64,000 bases of DNA from a virus. The stretch spans positions 119,529 through 183,528 of IMG/VR virus record IMGVR_UViG_3300049846_002130; one strand, 5' to 3'. Position 1 is the stretch's first letter, and the number at the start of each line of letters is the position of its first letter. A model generated the notes under the pieces. It worked only from the letters and a program-made list of their open reading frames with translations, searched no databases and was not told where the DNA came from. The position numbers and the translations under genes were made by a program. Below are positions 42,312-49,955 of this stretch, in pieces.

Positions 42312-43048
42312 TTTCTCATAAGCTGAATAATTGGATTTTTGGTAATAAAATCTGGTTCTTGAGATTCCTGCCAACCTTCGCCTGCTTTTAAGAATAACTT
42401 AATTGGATCAGTATAGTCTGTAGCTAATCTATTCTTTTCTGGTGCGTGTAATATTCTATATACATCCATTACAGTAATGATTAGATTTGCATCGGACAAT
42501 CTTGCAAATTGAGCTGGACCAGCTAGAACTCTTTTACTACCTTTAACTAAGTGAGCTACGGTAATTAAGATAAAATTAGGATTTTCTCGAAGCTTATGTA
42601 ACTCTCGAGCCAGATCTCTAGATTCTTTTATGTTATCGCCAGCCCACTCATTCAGAGTATCTATAGCAGCTACATATATCTTCTTACTGTCAGCACATTC
42701 TTTAACCATTCTTTTAATTCTTGGTAGTACAGCTTCTTTAACACCACCTAAAATATTATGAATATTAGTGCTTCCAACTAGTTTCTGATACTTAATGATT
42801 TTATTTTTGCCTGTCTCAAAGTCAAATAAATCAACTATACAATCAGTATTCTGTGCATAACCACTAAGAATATCTAGTAAAATTAAAGTCTTACCAGAAC
42901 CAGGAACTCCAGATATATTAATCCAGCTACCACCAGGAGTACCAAAATCTTTACCATTTTGCTCTCCAATAATTTTGTCCCAAAACTCTCTATGTGAAGA
43001 AAGTACTGGTGGATGTTTAGCATTCTTTCTTATATCTAGTTCGTTCAT
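42299..43048 (-). CDS. RecA/RadA-like P-loop ATPase
   Basis: 249 residues with Walker A GVPGSGKT at about 47-54, Walker B-like YVAAIDTLNEW, and ILITVAHLVKGSKRVLAGP as in RadA/Sms and archaeal RadB-like ATPases. No zinc finger or Lon-like domain, so it is a bare RecA core. Likely acts in phage recombination or as a DnaB-like motor accessory. The 5' leader has AGGGG. Confidence 0.8.
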   Translation of the reverse strand: MNELDIRKNAKHPPVLSSHREFWDKIIGEQNGKDFGTPGGSWINISGVPGSGKTLILLDILSGYAQNTDCIVDLFDFETGKNKIIKYQKLVGSTNIHNILGGVKEAVLPRIKRMVKECADSKKIYVAAIDTLNEWAGDNIKESRDLARELHKLRENPNFILITVAHLVKGSKRVLAGPAQFARLSDANLIITVMDVYRILHAPEKNRLATDYTDPIKLFLKAGEGWQESQEPDFITKNPIIQLMRKWLT

Positions 43049-43066
43049 AAATATCCCCTAAAAGAT

Positions 43067-43092
43067 AAAGGCTAAGCTTTTGCTTAGCCTTT
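43067..43092. terminator. Terminator-like hairpin
   Basis: Eleven-bp perfect stem AAAGGCTAAGC/GCTTAGCCTTT with a 4-nt T loop (A loop on the minus strand), between the gene ending at 43124 and the RecA-like gene. Short U-run only. Confidence 0.6.
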
Positions 43093-43115
43093 GAGATTAA
43101 CTAAGACCTAGTCAT

Positions 43116-43133
43116 AGCGCAGGTCACTGCGCT
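43116..43133 (-). terminator. Hairpin with TGA stop in a TGAC tetraloop
   Basis: Seven-bp stem AGCGCAG/CTGCGCT; the four-base loop contains the whole TGA stop codon (43124-43126) of the upstream gene. Confidence 0.6.
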
Positions 43134-43459
43134 GGTTCTACTAGTAAGATCCAATTAAATGGTATACGATATTTAACTTTTGTTTTTGTAGTCGTTGTTA
43201 CTAAACAATTATGAACTACTGCATCGGGTGGAAAAGAATAAATAAACCTAGCAGGATCTTTTCCAAATAAAAGATCACTAATGTGTTCTTTTAAAGAAGA
43301 CGGTTTTTGATACTCAACAATATGAGAATCTATAGGAGTTGTTTTTGAGTCACATCTAATACCTCTAATGGTAACCCATCGACTACTATCATTAGATACA
43401 GTAACATCTTCTAAGAATAACACTTCTTTAGTAGGCAAATAGATAAAAGCATTAGTCAT
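43124..43459 (-). CDS. Hypothetical protein, 111 aa
   Basis: Beta-rich soluble protein (AFIYLPTKEVLFLEDVTVSND; VKYRIPFNWILLVEPAQ). Start overlaps the end of the previous gene by 8 nt. No recognised motif. It closes a three-gene group that begins with the second metallophosphoesterase. Confidence 0.5.
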   Translation of the reverse strand: MTNAFIYLPTKEVLFLEDVTVSNDSSRWVTIRGIRCDSKTTPIDSHIVEYQKPSSLKEHISDLLFGKDPARFIYSFPPDAVVHNCLVTTTTKTKVKYRIPFNWILLVEPAQ

Positions 43460-43748
43460 CGTCTATCTCTTCTAGTAGATAATCTAGAATTTTTATGAAT
43501 TCTTTTTGAGTTGGCTCAGGATTAACATCTTTAATTCGTAGTCTATATTGTGGTTGAAACCTAATAATATACTCTCTAAAATTACCAAGACTAATTGAAA
43601 TTTTAATAGGATTTAAATTTATCTTTTGAGTTTTTTCATATAGGAGAGTTGTTTTAGGACCAATAAGCTCTTCTAAAGCTTGTGCCTCAGCTTCCTCTTC
43701 TTTTTTTCTCAAGATAAATGGATTTAGTAATTTAAGTATTCTAATCAT
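43452..43748 (-). CDS. Hypothetical protein, 98 aa
   Basis: Basic N-terminus with a leading hydrophobic helix (MIRILKLLNPFILRKKEEEAEA), then a Lys/Arg-rich beta region and an acidic C-terminus (YLLEEIDDD). Coupled to the metallophosphoesterase by a short overlap. No family recognised. Confidence 0.5.
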   Translation of the reverse strand: MIRILKLLNPFILRKKEEEAEAQALEELIGPKTTLLYEKTQKINLNPIKISISLGNFREYIIRFQPQYRLRIKDVNPEPTQKEFIKILDYLLEEIDDD

Positions 43749-44404
43749 AGATCTACTACAATAGGCTTGTTAAGCTTACGATAGTTTTCATCTAATGATG
43801 CTGCATTAACAGCAATAGTCTTATTATTAGAATACTTATATTGACCATAGCCTTCATGGATATGACCAAAGGCATGAAGATCTATACTTAAGCCTTCTAC
43901 TCTAGATCTTAAAGGTTTACTACCAACATTGTAATCTACTTCACCATCAAACAAATGGTTTACTTGATCGCCAAGACCATAAGGTGGAACATGGGTAAGT
44001 AATATGTTGGTATCATCTGGTATGTGGTCCCAAACGGAATCTTGTTCATTATAGAATGCCCAACCCTTTAGGTCCTTCTGTAGAGGTGAGCCATAGAACT
44101 TAAGAGAATCAATTATAATTGATTCTCTATACAAATAATGACAGTTTTCTGGCAAAGTCTTAAGAAGCTCTCTAAATCGTGGCTTCTGCCTTTCGCAGAA
44201 GAAGTCATGATTACCGGCAATAAATACGATATGTCTAGCTGGTATTGGCTCTTCATGACCGTTGCCTAGCCAATTAAGAAAACCCAAAACTTCACGCTCT
44301 GTTCCGTTCATTGTAAAATCACCAGTATGAATTAAGAAATCACATTCTGGGATATGTAATTTATGTGCTTGGTTATGAGTATCAGAAATAAAAGTTAAAC
44401 GCAT
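43745..44404 (-). CDS. Calcineurin-like metallophosphoesterase (paralogue 2)
   Basis: 219 residues. Motifs: FISDTHNQAH, IHTGDFTMNG, IAGNHDFF, LLTHVPPYGLGDQ and FGHIHEGYG, spaced like paralogue 1 (41.7 kb) and ending with the same AVNAAS..., NKPI... block. A tandem-type duplication separated by three genes. MPPED/UPF0046-like phosphodiesterase. Confidence 0.85.
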   Translation of the reverse strand: MRLTFISDTHNQAHKLHIPECDFLIHTGDFTMNGTEREVLGFLNWLGNGHEEPIPARHIVFIAGNHDFFCERQKPRFRELLKTLPENCHYLYRESIIIDSLKFYGSPLQKDLKGWAFYNEQDSVWDHIPDDTNILLTHVPPYGLGDQVNHLFDGEVDYNVGSKPLRSRVEGLSIDLHAFGHIHEGYGQYKYSNNKTIAVNAASLDENYRKLNKPIVVDL

Positions 44405-44405
44405 A

Positions 44406-44900
44406 TTAGTTCTCTATAGTGTTGCAGATAAGAGCCCATCTTGTTGTATAAGAAACACAGCCTTGCTGTTTTGGATTACTCCAATCTACTTTATGATATG
44501 GCCTTTCAAGACCAGGTATGTTAGTTGGGAAGATAAATATCTGGCCAGGATTTTGATTAAACTTTTGGCTATCTACAGTTAACACTGTATGCCATAAATT
44601 TCCATAAAGGCTAACTACTGTAAGTCCTTTATTGTTTAATGGATCTTTGTGTCCAGATACATTTTGTCCTGGCTCATATTTTTGAATAAACCAAGTATTG
44701 AATACTTGTGCGGGAACCAATGAGTTTAAATTTAAAAACTCTTCTTGAATTAGCTTAGGTAACTTATCTAAGGATTTAATCATTTTAAACTGAAAGTTAC
44801 CTAGCCAAGTTGGACAATTTCTATACGAAAGGTTTTCTAACTCACCTATTAAACTTGGTTCAGCTCCATAAGTAAATGGATTGGGTATTCTAATTAGCAA
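44406..44900 (-). CDS. AlkB-like 2-oxoglutarate/Fe(II) dioxygenase
   Basis: The double-stranded beta-helix iron site is visible as His84 and Asp86 (SGHKDP) and His136 (RPYHKVDW), with the 2-oxoglutarate-binding Arg154 in TTRWALIC. FIQKYEPGQNVSGH resembles AlkB-type and phage-encoded hydroxylases. Could repair alkylated nucleic acid or modify bases or tRNA; the family alone does not decide. 164 residues, a compact form. Confidence 0.75.
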   Translation of the reverse strand: MLIRIPNPFTYGAEPSLIGELENLSYRNCPTWLGNFQFKMIKSLDKLPKLIQEEFLNLNSLVPAQVFNTWFIQKYEPGQNVSGHKDPLNNKGLTVVSLYGNLWHTVLTVDSQKFNQNPGQIFIFPTNIPGLERPYHKVDWSNPKQQGCVSYTTRWALICNTIEN

Positions 44901-45090
44901 TTAGAATACCCATAAATATAGCAAATGGTAACTGCCATATTAAAGCTAAGCCCAAAATCTTAAGTTTGGCTTCTATTGAAATTAACTTAGAATCTATATG
45001 GGTTGTAATTCTTCTATAAAAAATAGTCCAAACAAAGAAATTAATTATGGAAAGTATTGCTAAGGTACTACTTAGATTTAATAACGGCAT
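44890..45090 (-). CDS. Small membrane protein, two TM segments
   Basis: Sixty-six residues: LAILSIINFFVWTIFY, a short charged loop, and LGLALIWQLPFAIFMGILI. Overlaps both neighbours. Probably inner-membrane; no role can be assigned. Confidence 0.5.
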   Translation of the reverse strand: MPLLNLSSTLAILSIINFFVWTIFYRRITTHIDSKLISIEAKLKILGLALIWQLPFAIFMGILIAN

Positions 45091-45487
45091 TTTGACTCTC
45101 TAAAATTTCTGTTCTTAAATTTAATAGCTCTCTTCTTATAAGCCGGCAATATGTCATTGATCTAAAAGTTGAAGCTAAATAAATATCAACAACTAATCGT
45201 TTTTGAGTAGAAGTTAGATGATCTTCCCAAAAGCCAATAACCTGATGTGCATCGATATTAGATCTTATATAAGTTGTAACAGGAATATGACGAAGAGTTT
45301 CTAGTCTATCAAGGTAGACTAGGGCCTTATCTATGTCTTGAACTCCATTCTTTTGATAGGCTCTTACTGCGTATTTAAAGATATTAAACAGATGTGGACA
45401 AAGTCTCCATGCTTCTGCAACATCATTTACAGAATAGACAGGTAGCTCGTAGTAGCTAGGATTAATAACTGTACGAAGAAAGTCCAT
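45068..45487 (-). CDS. DUF3310-like protein
   Basis: Start placed at the ATG at 45487 giving MDFLRTVINPSYYELP. The stretch NIFKYAVRAYQKNGVQDIDKALVYLDRL matches the DUF3310 (phage 'nucleotide kinase'/SaV-like) helical pair. Family function is unknown. The start codon lies 17 nt after the stop of the upstream gene, behind a stop-containing hairpin. Confidence 0.65.
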   Translation of the reverse strand: MDFLRTVINPSYYELPVYSVNDVAEAWRLCPHLFNIFKYAVRAYQKNGVQDIDKALVYLDRLETLRHIPVTTYIRSNIDAHQVIGFWEDHLTSTQKRLVVDIYLASTFRSMTYCRLIRRELLNLRTEILESQNAVIKSK

Positions 45488-45495
45488 AAATAATA

Positions 45496-45516
45496 AGCTG
45501 GCACTAAGTGCCAGCT
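45496..45516 (-). terminator. Hairpin with TAG stop in the loop
   Basis: Nine-bp perfect stem AGCTGGCAC/GTGCCAGCT with a 3-nt loop. The TAG stop (45504-45506) of the upstream gene occupies the loop. Confidence 0.6.
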
Positions 45517-46262
45517 CCTCCCTGAGAACCAACAAGCTTCTCAAACATCTCATAGCTATGTCTAGTCCGGGCAGCACTTGCAGTCGCCTTATTTACAAGG
45601 CGACTGATAGCTCGGCTTGTACTATCAGTACCATACTTGGGAAGTAAAAAGCTTCGAATAGCCTCAGCAATCTTATTCTCGTCAGCAGGATCCTTAGTAC
45701 GGCCATCTACAAAAGTAATGTTGTTTAGATAAGAGGCAGCCTTATCTGCACCCGCATCAAAAGCTTCTTCTGCTAGATCTGTAAACTTTACTAATACTGG
45801 TGTAGTCATAAATCTACCAAAAGCTGTTGCTCTATGCTGCTTGCGCCGCCACTCTTCTGCAACATGATCCTTACAGAATACAGCTGCCCCATAGACAACG
45901 TATCTTGGATGACCATCAGAAGTAAGAACACCATTACTATATGTTGCTGGAATTTCAGGAGTTAGGCCCCAGACAAGAGTAGTAACACGCTCACCAATAC
46001 GTAATGCTGTATTTACGCTCTTTCTAGCCTCTGTATAGGCTAAAGCTAAGAGGTGATCGTATTCTGCACTTTCTGGGTCTAGATTATCGGCAACAACTTG
46101 CTTGCTGAGCTTCTTAACAGTAGCTACCATCATCTTTTCAAGTCGCTCACGACCAGGATGAAAGTACTTTGTATTTACTCTAACATCTCTAAAAATAGTG
46201 TTAGTTAGAGTAGTATCTAGCTTAACTCGACGATCTACAACAGTCATTTTATTATCCTTCAT
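45504..46262 (-). CDS. Hypothetical protein, 252 aa
   Basis: Helical soluble protein with higher-GC codons than its neighbours. Features: FHPGRERLEKMMVATVKKL near the N-terminus, HVAEEWRRKQHRATAF in the middle and an Ala/Arg-rich helical end (SRLVNKATASAARTRHSYE). No family recognised. Coupled to the next small ORF by a short overlap; together with 46252 and 46692 it forms a block of similar base composition. Confidence 0.5.
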   Translation of the reverse strand: MKDNKMTVVDRRVKLDTTLTNTIFRDVRVNTKYFHPGRERLEKMMVATVKKLSKQVVADNLDPESAEYDHLLALAYTEARKSVNTALRIGERVTTLVWGLTPEIPATYSNGVLTSDGHPRYVVYGAAVFCKDHVAEEWRRKQHRATAFGRFMTTPVLVKFTDLAEEAFDAGADKAASYLNNITFVDGRTKDPADENKIAEAIRSFLLPKYGTDSTSRAISRLVNKATASAARTRHSYEMFEKLVGSQGGAGT

Positions 46263-46509
46263 AAGCCTTCATCTTAAGAATTTCAATATAGTATGTATGA
46301 AACTGGTCCTTATCCTTATAATGGATGCCAACAGCATGCGTAATTAGGGGATTACCATCTGGACCTAGAACCTTAGTAATATCTTCTCGGTCCTTTAAAC
46401 CCTTATTCCACTCGCTAGTGGTAACCCAATCCAGTTTACCATCGGAATACTTAATCTGCATTAGCTTTACAACATTAAAGCCCTTAAAGCGTTCAAGTAG
46501 TTCAAACAT
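46252..46509 (-). CDS. Hypothetical protein, 85 aa
   Basis: Mixed alpha/beta small protein (LLERFKGFNVVKLMQIKY; PDGNPLITHAVGIHYKDKDQFHTYYIEIL), rich in charged residues. Overlaps the next gene by 11 nt; its start overlaps the stop of the small ORF at 46510. No family recognised. Confidence 0.5.
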   Translation of the reverse strand: MFELLERFKGFNVVKLMQIKYSDGKLDWVTTSEWNKGLKDREDITKVLGPDGNPLITHAVGIHYKDKDQFHTYYIEILKMKAYEG

Positions 46510-46689
46510 TTAAACCTCAACTTCTACAAACGTAGAAGAATCAAATCTAGTCATCTTTCCAGTTACTAAGCAAACAGCGTTATAAGTTAATTCGAAGACA
46601 TATGTATATCCAACAGGATATACCTTAACATAAGTACAGCCATCAACTATAAATTCAGTTGATGGCTGTAAGTCTTCGAAGCGCTTGAT
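46510..46689 (-). CDS. Small beta-barrel protein without a canonical start codon
   Basis: The frame is open for 59 codons and reads KRFEDLQPSTEFIVDGCTYV, ...YNAVCLVTGKMTRFDSSTF, a typical phage F-x-D-L-x-x-x-T-x-F domain like the gene at 6730. No ATG, GTG or TTG exists between the last in-frame stop and this domain. The likely N-terminus falls at an ATC codon (46689). Either a rare start, a frameshift from the gene upstream, or an indel. Confidence 0.45.
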   Translation of the reverse strand: MKRFEDLQPSTEFIVDGCTYVKVYPVGYTYVFELTYNAVCLVTGKMTRFDSSTFVEVEV

Positions 46690-46691
46690 AG

Positions 46692-47906
46692 CTAGATGGT
46701 CTTCGTTCTTTCCATTCCTGACCCAGCAGCAGCAAGCGCTCTCTCCCGCTGGCGAGATGTTGAAGGGACAGAGGGCTCTTCGAACTCCTCTTCCTCTTCA
46801 GAAGTCTCTGTCAACTCAAGACTAGCTGCAGCTTGACGATACTCGTCAAGGAATGGTCCAACAAAGTCCAAAATACCATCAGTGAGTAGCGCTGCACCAT
46901 CACCAGCCCAATCGTCGAGTGCAACAGTAGCTACCTTCTCAACGGCAGCCTTATATGGAATTTTATTACTAACATCAAACTGGATAGCAATCAAAGCCAA
47001 AGCTGGTAAAAGTCCTTCGAGAGCCTTCTGTCCAGGGACAGTATGGAAGAATTGTGGAAGGGAGTTACCAAACTTAGCAGTAACCTCTCGAACAAATCGA
47101 CGGTTGATTGAACCAACTACACCACGCTGCGCGCCCTTAAGACCAATATCCTTGATCTTGGCAAACGCATTACCTGCTGGACTTGCCATTTTTACTCCTG
47201 CTGACTTTTTTACTTTAAGTTCTTTGTATAAAGCTTCGATAGTCGAAGAGTCTAGATGTCTATTATGGATTAGCTCTTGATGCAATCTAGAATGATCTGG
47301 ATGTGTAGTATCAAGAGAATCAATAAGCTCTAGCCATCGCTCGAAGGAAATATTGGGGGCATAATTGGAATGAATAAATTTAAGAGTGGCTAAATTAAAA
47401 GCATCTTTGGTTAAACCTACTTCGCTTGTAATTGTACCAACCTTAATTAAATTCCAATCATTCTTATGGGCTTGCTCTGCTATAGAAAGATTTTTTGCTG
47501 TAACAGCAATTCCATTTCTATTAACTTTTGTCTGCATTACCTTACCAATATTTTGACCGCTCGGTAGTTTATATTGGTTTTTAGGTAAAGCATAAATACC
47601 TGAATTGAGTGTTTTAAAAGAGTTTATAATATCTACTTTTGCAGCCACTCTATCTATTTTTTCACTATCACTTCTACTAAGAAATGTTTTTAGGTCTTTA
47701 TGTATCATATAACTCTCTTTTAAAGAAGAGAGTACTGGAGTGATTTCGTGAATAGTAAGATTATTGTCTTTATCAAAAGATACTCTTACATCTAAGTTTA
47801 GTTCACTAAACAAATCTGTGTCCCAATCATCAAAAACAGAATCAATGTCAAACCAGGCTTCATCTGGAAGATCACTGAAATTATTTGATGCTAGGAACTC
47901 TTTCAC
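46692..47906 (-). CDS. Hypothetical protein, 404 aa, two-part
   Basis: Residues 1-235 are AT-rich in codon use and soluble (DEAWFDIDSVFDDWDTDLF; PSGQNIGKVMQTKVNRNG). From MASPAGNAFAKIKDIGL on, codons are richer in G/C and the protein resembles a separate gene: helical, slightly hydrophobic (LLPALALIAIQFD), then a Glu-rich stretch (TSEEEEEFEEP) and a basic end. An internal start at that Met is possible. No family recognised. Confidence 0.5.
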   Translation of the reverse strand: MKEFLASNNFSDLPDEAWFDIDSVFDDWDTDLFSELNLDVRVSFDKDNNLTIHEITPVLSSLKESYMIHKDLKTFLSRSDSEKIDRVAAKVDIINSFKTLNSGIYALPKNQYKLPSGQNIGKVMQTKVNRNGIAVTAKNLSIAEQAHKNDWNLIKVGTITSEVGLTKDAFNLATLKFIHSNYAPNISFERWLELIDSLDTTHPDHSRLHQELIHNRHLDSSTIEALYKELKVKKSAGVKMASPAGNAFAKIKDIGLKGAQRGVVGSINRRFVREVTAKFGNSLPQFFHTVPGQKALEGLLPALALIAIQFDVSNKIPYKAAVEKVATVALDDWAGDGAALLTDGILDFVGPFLDEYRQAAASLELTETSEEEEEFEEPSVPSTSRQRERALAAAGSGMERTKTI

Positions 47907-48268
47907 GTACCCACTCCATTTTATCGTTTAGGTACTCAATCTTCTTAATGTTACACTGTTGTATGTAACCCATGCAATATTTGCATGGTCTAGAAGGTTT
48001 AGGTTTACCAGCTGGGCTCCATCTATAAATTCTAAGGATATCCCCTGGTCTAGAAGCTAGTAGGGCATGGGTTTCTGCATGCAATTTACACACTTCAATA
48101 GGATTTTGTGTCTCGTCATCTACAACACTATACCTAAATTTGGTATGTGTTTTTGCATTATTGACTGTAATCTTAATTACAGTCTTACCTCTAATTAATA
48201 TGGCTGCAACATGCCATAAACTTGGAGATTGTAAAGCTAGATGACGAGCCCGCTCATAGAGGGCTCAT
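47881..48268 (-). CDS. Zinc-dependent nucleoside/nucleotide deaminase, disrupted or frameshifted 5' end
   Basis: The deaminase core is complete: HVAAILIRGKTVI, then KLHAETHALLA (H-A-E zinc/proton shuttle) and SRPCKYCMGYI (P-C-x-x-C zinc ligands). Upstream, the only ATG with a good ribosome site (GGAGAG; ATG at 48268) gives a four-codon ORF ending in TGA; a +1 shift at CTA-TGA joins the deaminase frame, giving an N-terminus like MSPLERARHLALQS. Either a programmed +1 frameshift (as in RF2) or an indel. Cytidine, dCMP or tRNA-adenosine deaminase cannot be separated by eye. Confidence 0.65.
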
Positions 48269-48305
48269 TTTATCTCTCCAAACCATACCCTGCGTCAGCA
48301 GGGTA
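48246..48305. terminator. Two hairpins around the deaminase start
   Basis: GAGCCC/GGGCTC (48246-48266) overlaps the deaminase start region. TACCCTGC/GCAGGGTA (48286-48305, 8 bp, loop GTCA) follows the gene ending at 48313 and is the better terminator candidate. Confidence 0.5.
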
Positions 48306-48312
48306 GTAACAT

Positions 48313-48957
48313 TTATTGTCGCTCTTCCAGGGTATATGAAAGATATTTTTCTACTTCTTCTTCAGCTTTAATTAGTTCCCGGTTAGAACTAAGCTCTTTT
48401 TTATAAAATGAACTAGCTGCAATAAAATCAGCTTCTAATTCATGATAATATTCAGGCGTACAGTTTGGAGCATAAGTAGGAAGTAAAGCTATAGCCCCTT
48501 CTTTATTAGTAGGGTCTGAAGGCAAAATCATTTTTTGTGCCTTATAGGCACTAAGAATTTGTCTATCTATATTTTGCTTATGAGTTTTTAGTAAATGAAA
48601 AACACTAAGAGCCTCAAGCGGGTCTACTATAGGATAGTACTTAGAATCTCTATTATTTCTAATTTCTACTTCACCATAGCTTTTATAGAAAGTCTTCTTT
48701 ATTGGATCCCACGAATATAAAGTATAGTTAGTGAATAATAAATTATATGGATCAGACCACCAATCACTTCTTGTCAACCACCATCTTATTGCCATATTAA
48801 AAAGCCAGGCAATAGGATAAAACCATATTGTAATTAGCCATGTAATAGGATGCCAAAGCTTAACAGTTATTTGTTCTGGTAATTCTGTTTCAGCTTTAGA
48901 AATAAGAGTCTCTAAAGCTTCTTGTTGAACAAGAAATAGCTTGGGCTTCTGTAGCAT
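48313..48957 (-). CDS. Membrane protein with Trp-rich hydrophobic region
   Basis: The ATG at 48957 has GGAGT upstream. After 30 helical residues there is a membrane-associated block (WHPITWLITIWFYPIAWLFNMAIRWW), then a soluble domain of about 140 residues rich in Tyr and charged residues. Could be a membrane-anchored scaffold. No family recognised. Confidence 0.5.
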   Translation of the reverse strand: MLQKPKLFLVQQEALETLISKAETELPEQITVKLWHPITWLITIWFYPIAWLFNMAIRWWLTRSDWWSDPYNLLFTNYTLYSWDPIKKTFYKSYGEVEIRNNRDSKYYPIVDPLEALSVFHLLKTHKQNIDRQILSAYKAQKMILPSDPTNKEGAIALLPTYAPNCTPEYYHELEADFIAASSFYKKELSSNRELIKAEEEVEKYLSYTLEERQ

Positions 48958-48959
48958 AA

Positions 48960-49169
48960 TTACTCCTTCTGACGTAATTCGGTACACCAGTTAGCTAGAG
49001 TCCTAAACTCTTCCTTGGAAACAGTAGCATCCACAAAACACATGTCATGATGTACATATGTAGCATTCTTACTAGGATGAACTGAGACCTGATTACATTG
49101 TCCAAGACCAATAATACTTATAAGTATAAAAAGAGCAAATATAACTAGGTTTCTTATAAGTCTAATCAT
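48960..49169 (-). CDS. Small exported/membrane-anchored protein
   Basis: Signal-anchor start MIRLIRNLVIFALFILISIIGLG, then a periplasm-type segment with three cysteines (QCNQ, MCFVDA, WCTELR), possibly disulfide-bonded. 69 residues. Overlaps the next tandem paralogue gene as ATGA. Confidence 0.5.
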   Translation of the reverse strand: MIRLIRNLVIFALFILISIIGLGQCNQVSVHPSKNATYVHHDMCFVDATVSKEEFRTLANWCTELRQKE

Positions 49170-49600
49170 TCTTTCACCTTTTCAAATCCTAAAGCACAAT
49201 GATCATATGTAAGATAATCATCTGAACTTGTAGAATAGTTACATGCTATTGAACCACCTTCTAACCAAAGTTTATAGCTTGTCTGGTTATACTCTCCTAA
49301 TAGAAACCATTTAGGATCAGTGGTGTTACGCGCAAGGATGCCAGGCTTTGCAAACTTACTTTTGATTAGTTTATATGGAGGTCCCGGAAAGCTAACTAGT
49401 CTATATCCTCCAAGAATATCAACTTGTTTAATATCAAAGCTTAATGGAAAGCCTGTTTGTAACGAAAAAGCTAAAGTCTTACTTTCTATGTATTTAACAA
49501 AATAAATATTTGTAGGATTACATGAAAGTCTAATCCAATAGCCAAGGTATTGCTCAAGAGGACTTTGAGTCAACTCTGTTGAATAGTAAGGTATTGACAT
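49166..49600 (-). CDS. Tandem paralogue 4, beta-barrel protein
   Basis: 144 residues. Two beta modules: NIYFVKYIESKTLAFSLQTG, then the GPPYKL...KPGILARNTTDPKWFLLGEYNQTSYKLW module shared with the next two genes upstream. One of four tandem genes likely made by duplication (49166-50834). No motif with known activity; the LxxGxx(L/I) turn recalls small SH3-like barrels. Confidence 0.5.
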   Translation of the reverse strand: MSIPYYSTELTQSPLEQYLGYWIRLSCNPTNIYFVKYIESKTLAFSLQTGFPLSFDIKQVDILGGYRLVSFPGPPYKLIKSKFAKPGILARNTTDPKWFLLGEYNQTSYKLWLEGGSIACNYSTSSDDYLTYDHCALGFEKVKE

Positions 49601-49955
49601 GTAAAACTCTTGGAGAGGTTAAAGTTGTAGCTTCAACTACAGTGTTAGGATTAATTCCATAAAGGATATTCTCATAAGATACTATTAAGTAGTATTTATC
49701 TTTACTTATAGCAATATCCCCTGGTTTTAGGCATTCTAGTTTTATTACAGAGGTATAACCTGGAGGATGTCCGAACATCTTAAATATAAATTGATTTTCT
49801 AAGATATTGCTTACTAAAGTAGCGTCTAAGAAGTTTCCATTATCTAAATTAAATAACATATATCTACAATCTGGCATAAACTGAAGTAAATAAATCTTAT
49901 TGGTTAATGGACTTACAAAGTATTTACCAACTAGTCTATGAATTGGGAGCCTCAT
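49554..49955 (-). CDS. Tandem paralogue 3, beta-barrel protein
   Basis: 133 residues: KIYLLQFMPDCRYMLFNLDNGNFLDA, GHPPGYTS, then LKPGDIAISKDKYYLIVSYENILYGI. Shares order and key residues with paralogues 1 and 4. Overlaps the next gene by 47 nt, an unusually long overlap. Confidence 0.5.
   Translation of the reverse strand: MRLPIHRLVGKYFVSPLTNKIYLLQFMPDCRYMLFNLDNGNFLDATLVSNILENQFIFKMFGHPPGYTSVIKLECLKPGDIAISKDKYYLIVSYENILYGINPNTVVEATTLTSPRVLHVNTLLFNRVDSKSS

Noticed and set aside
46687-46710. Programmed -1 frameshift from the 46692 gene into the 46510 frame.
   Set aside because: No slippery heptamer is present at the junction and the stop precedes the domain; a rare start or an indel is more likely.
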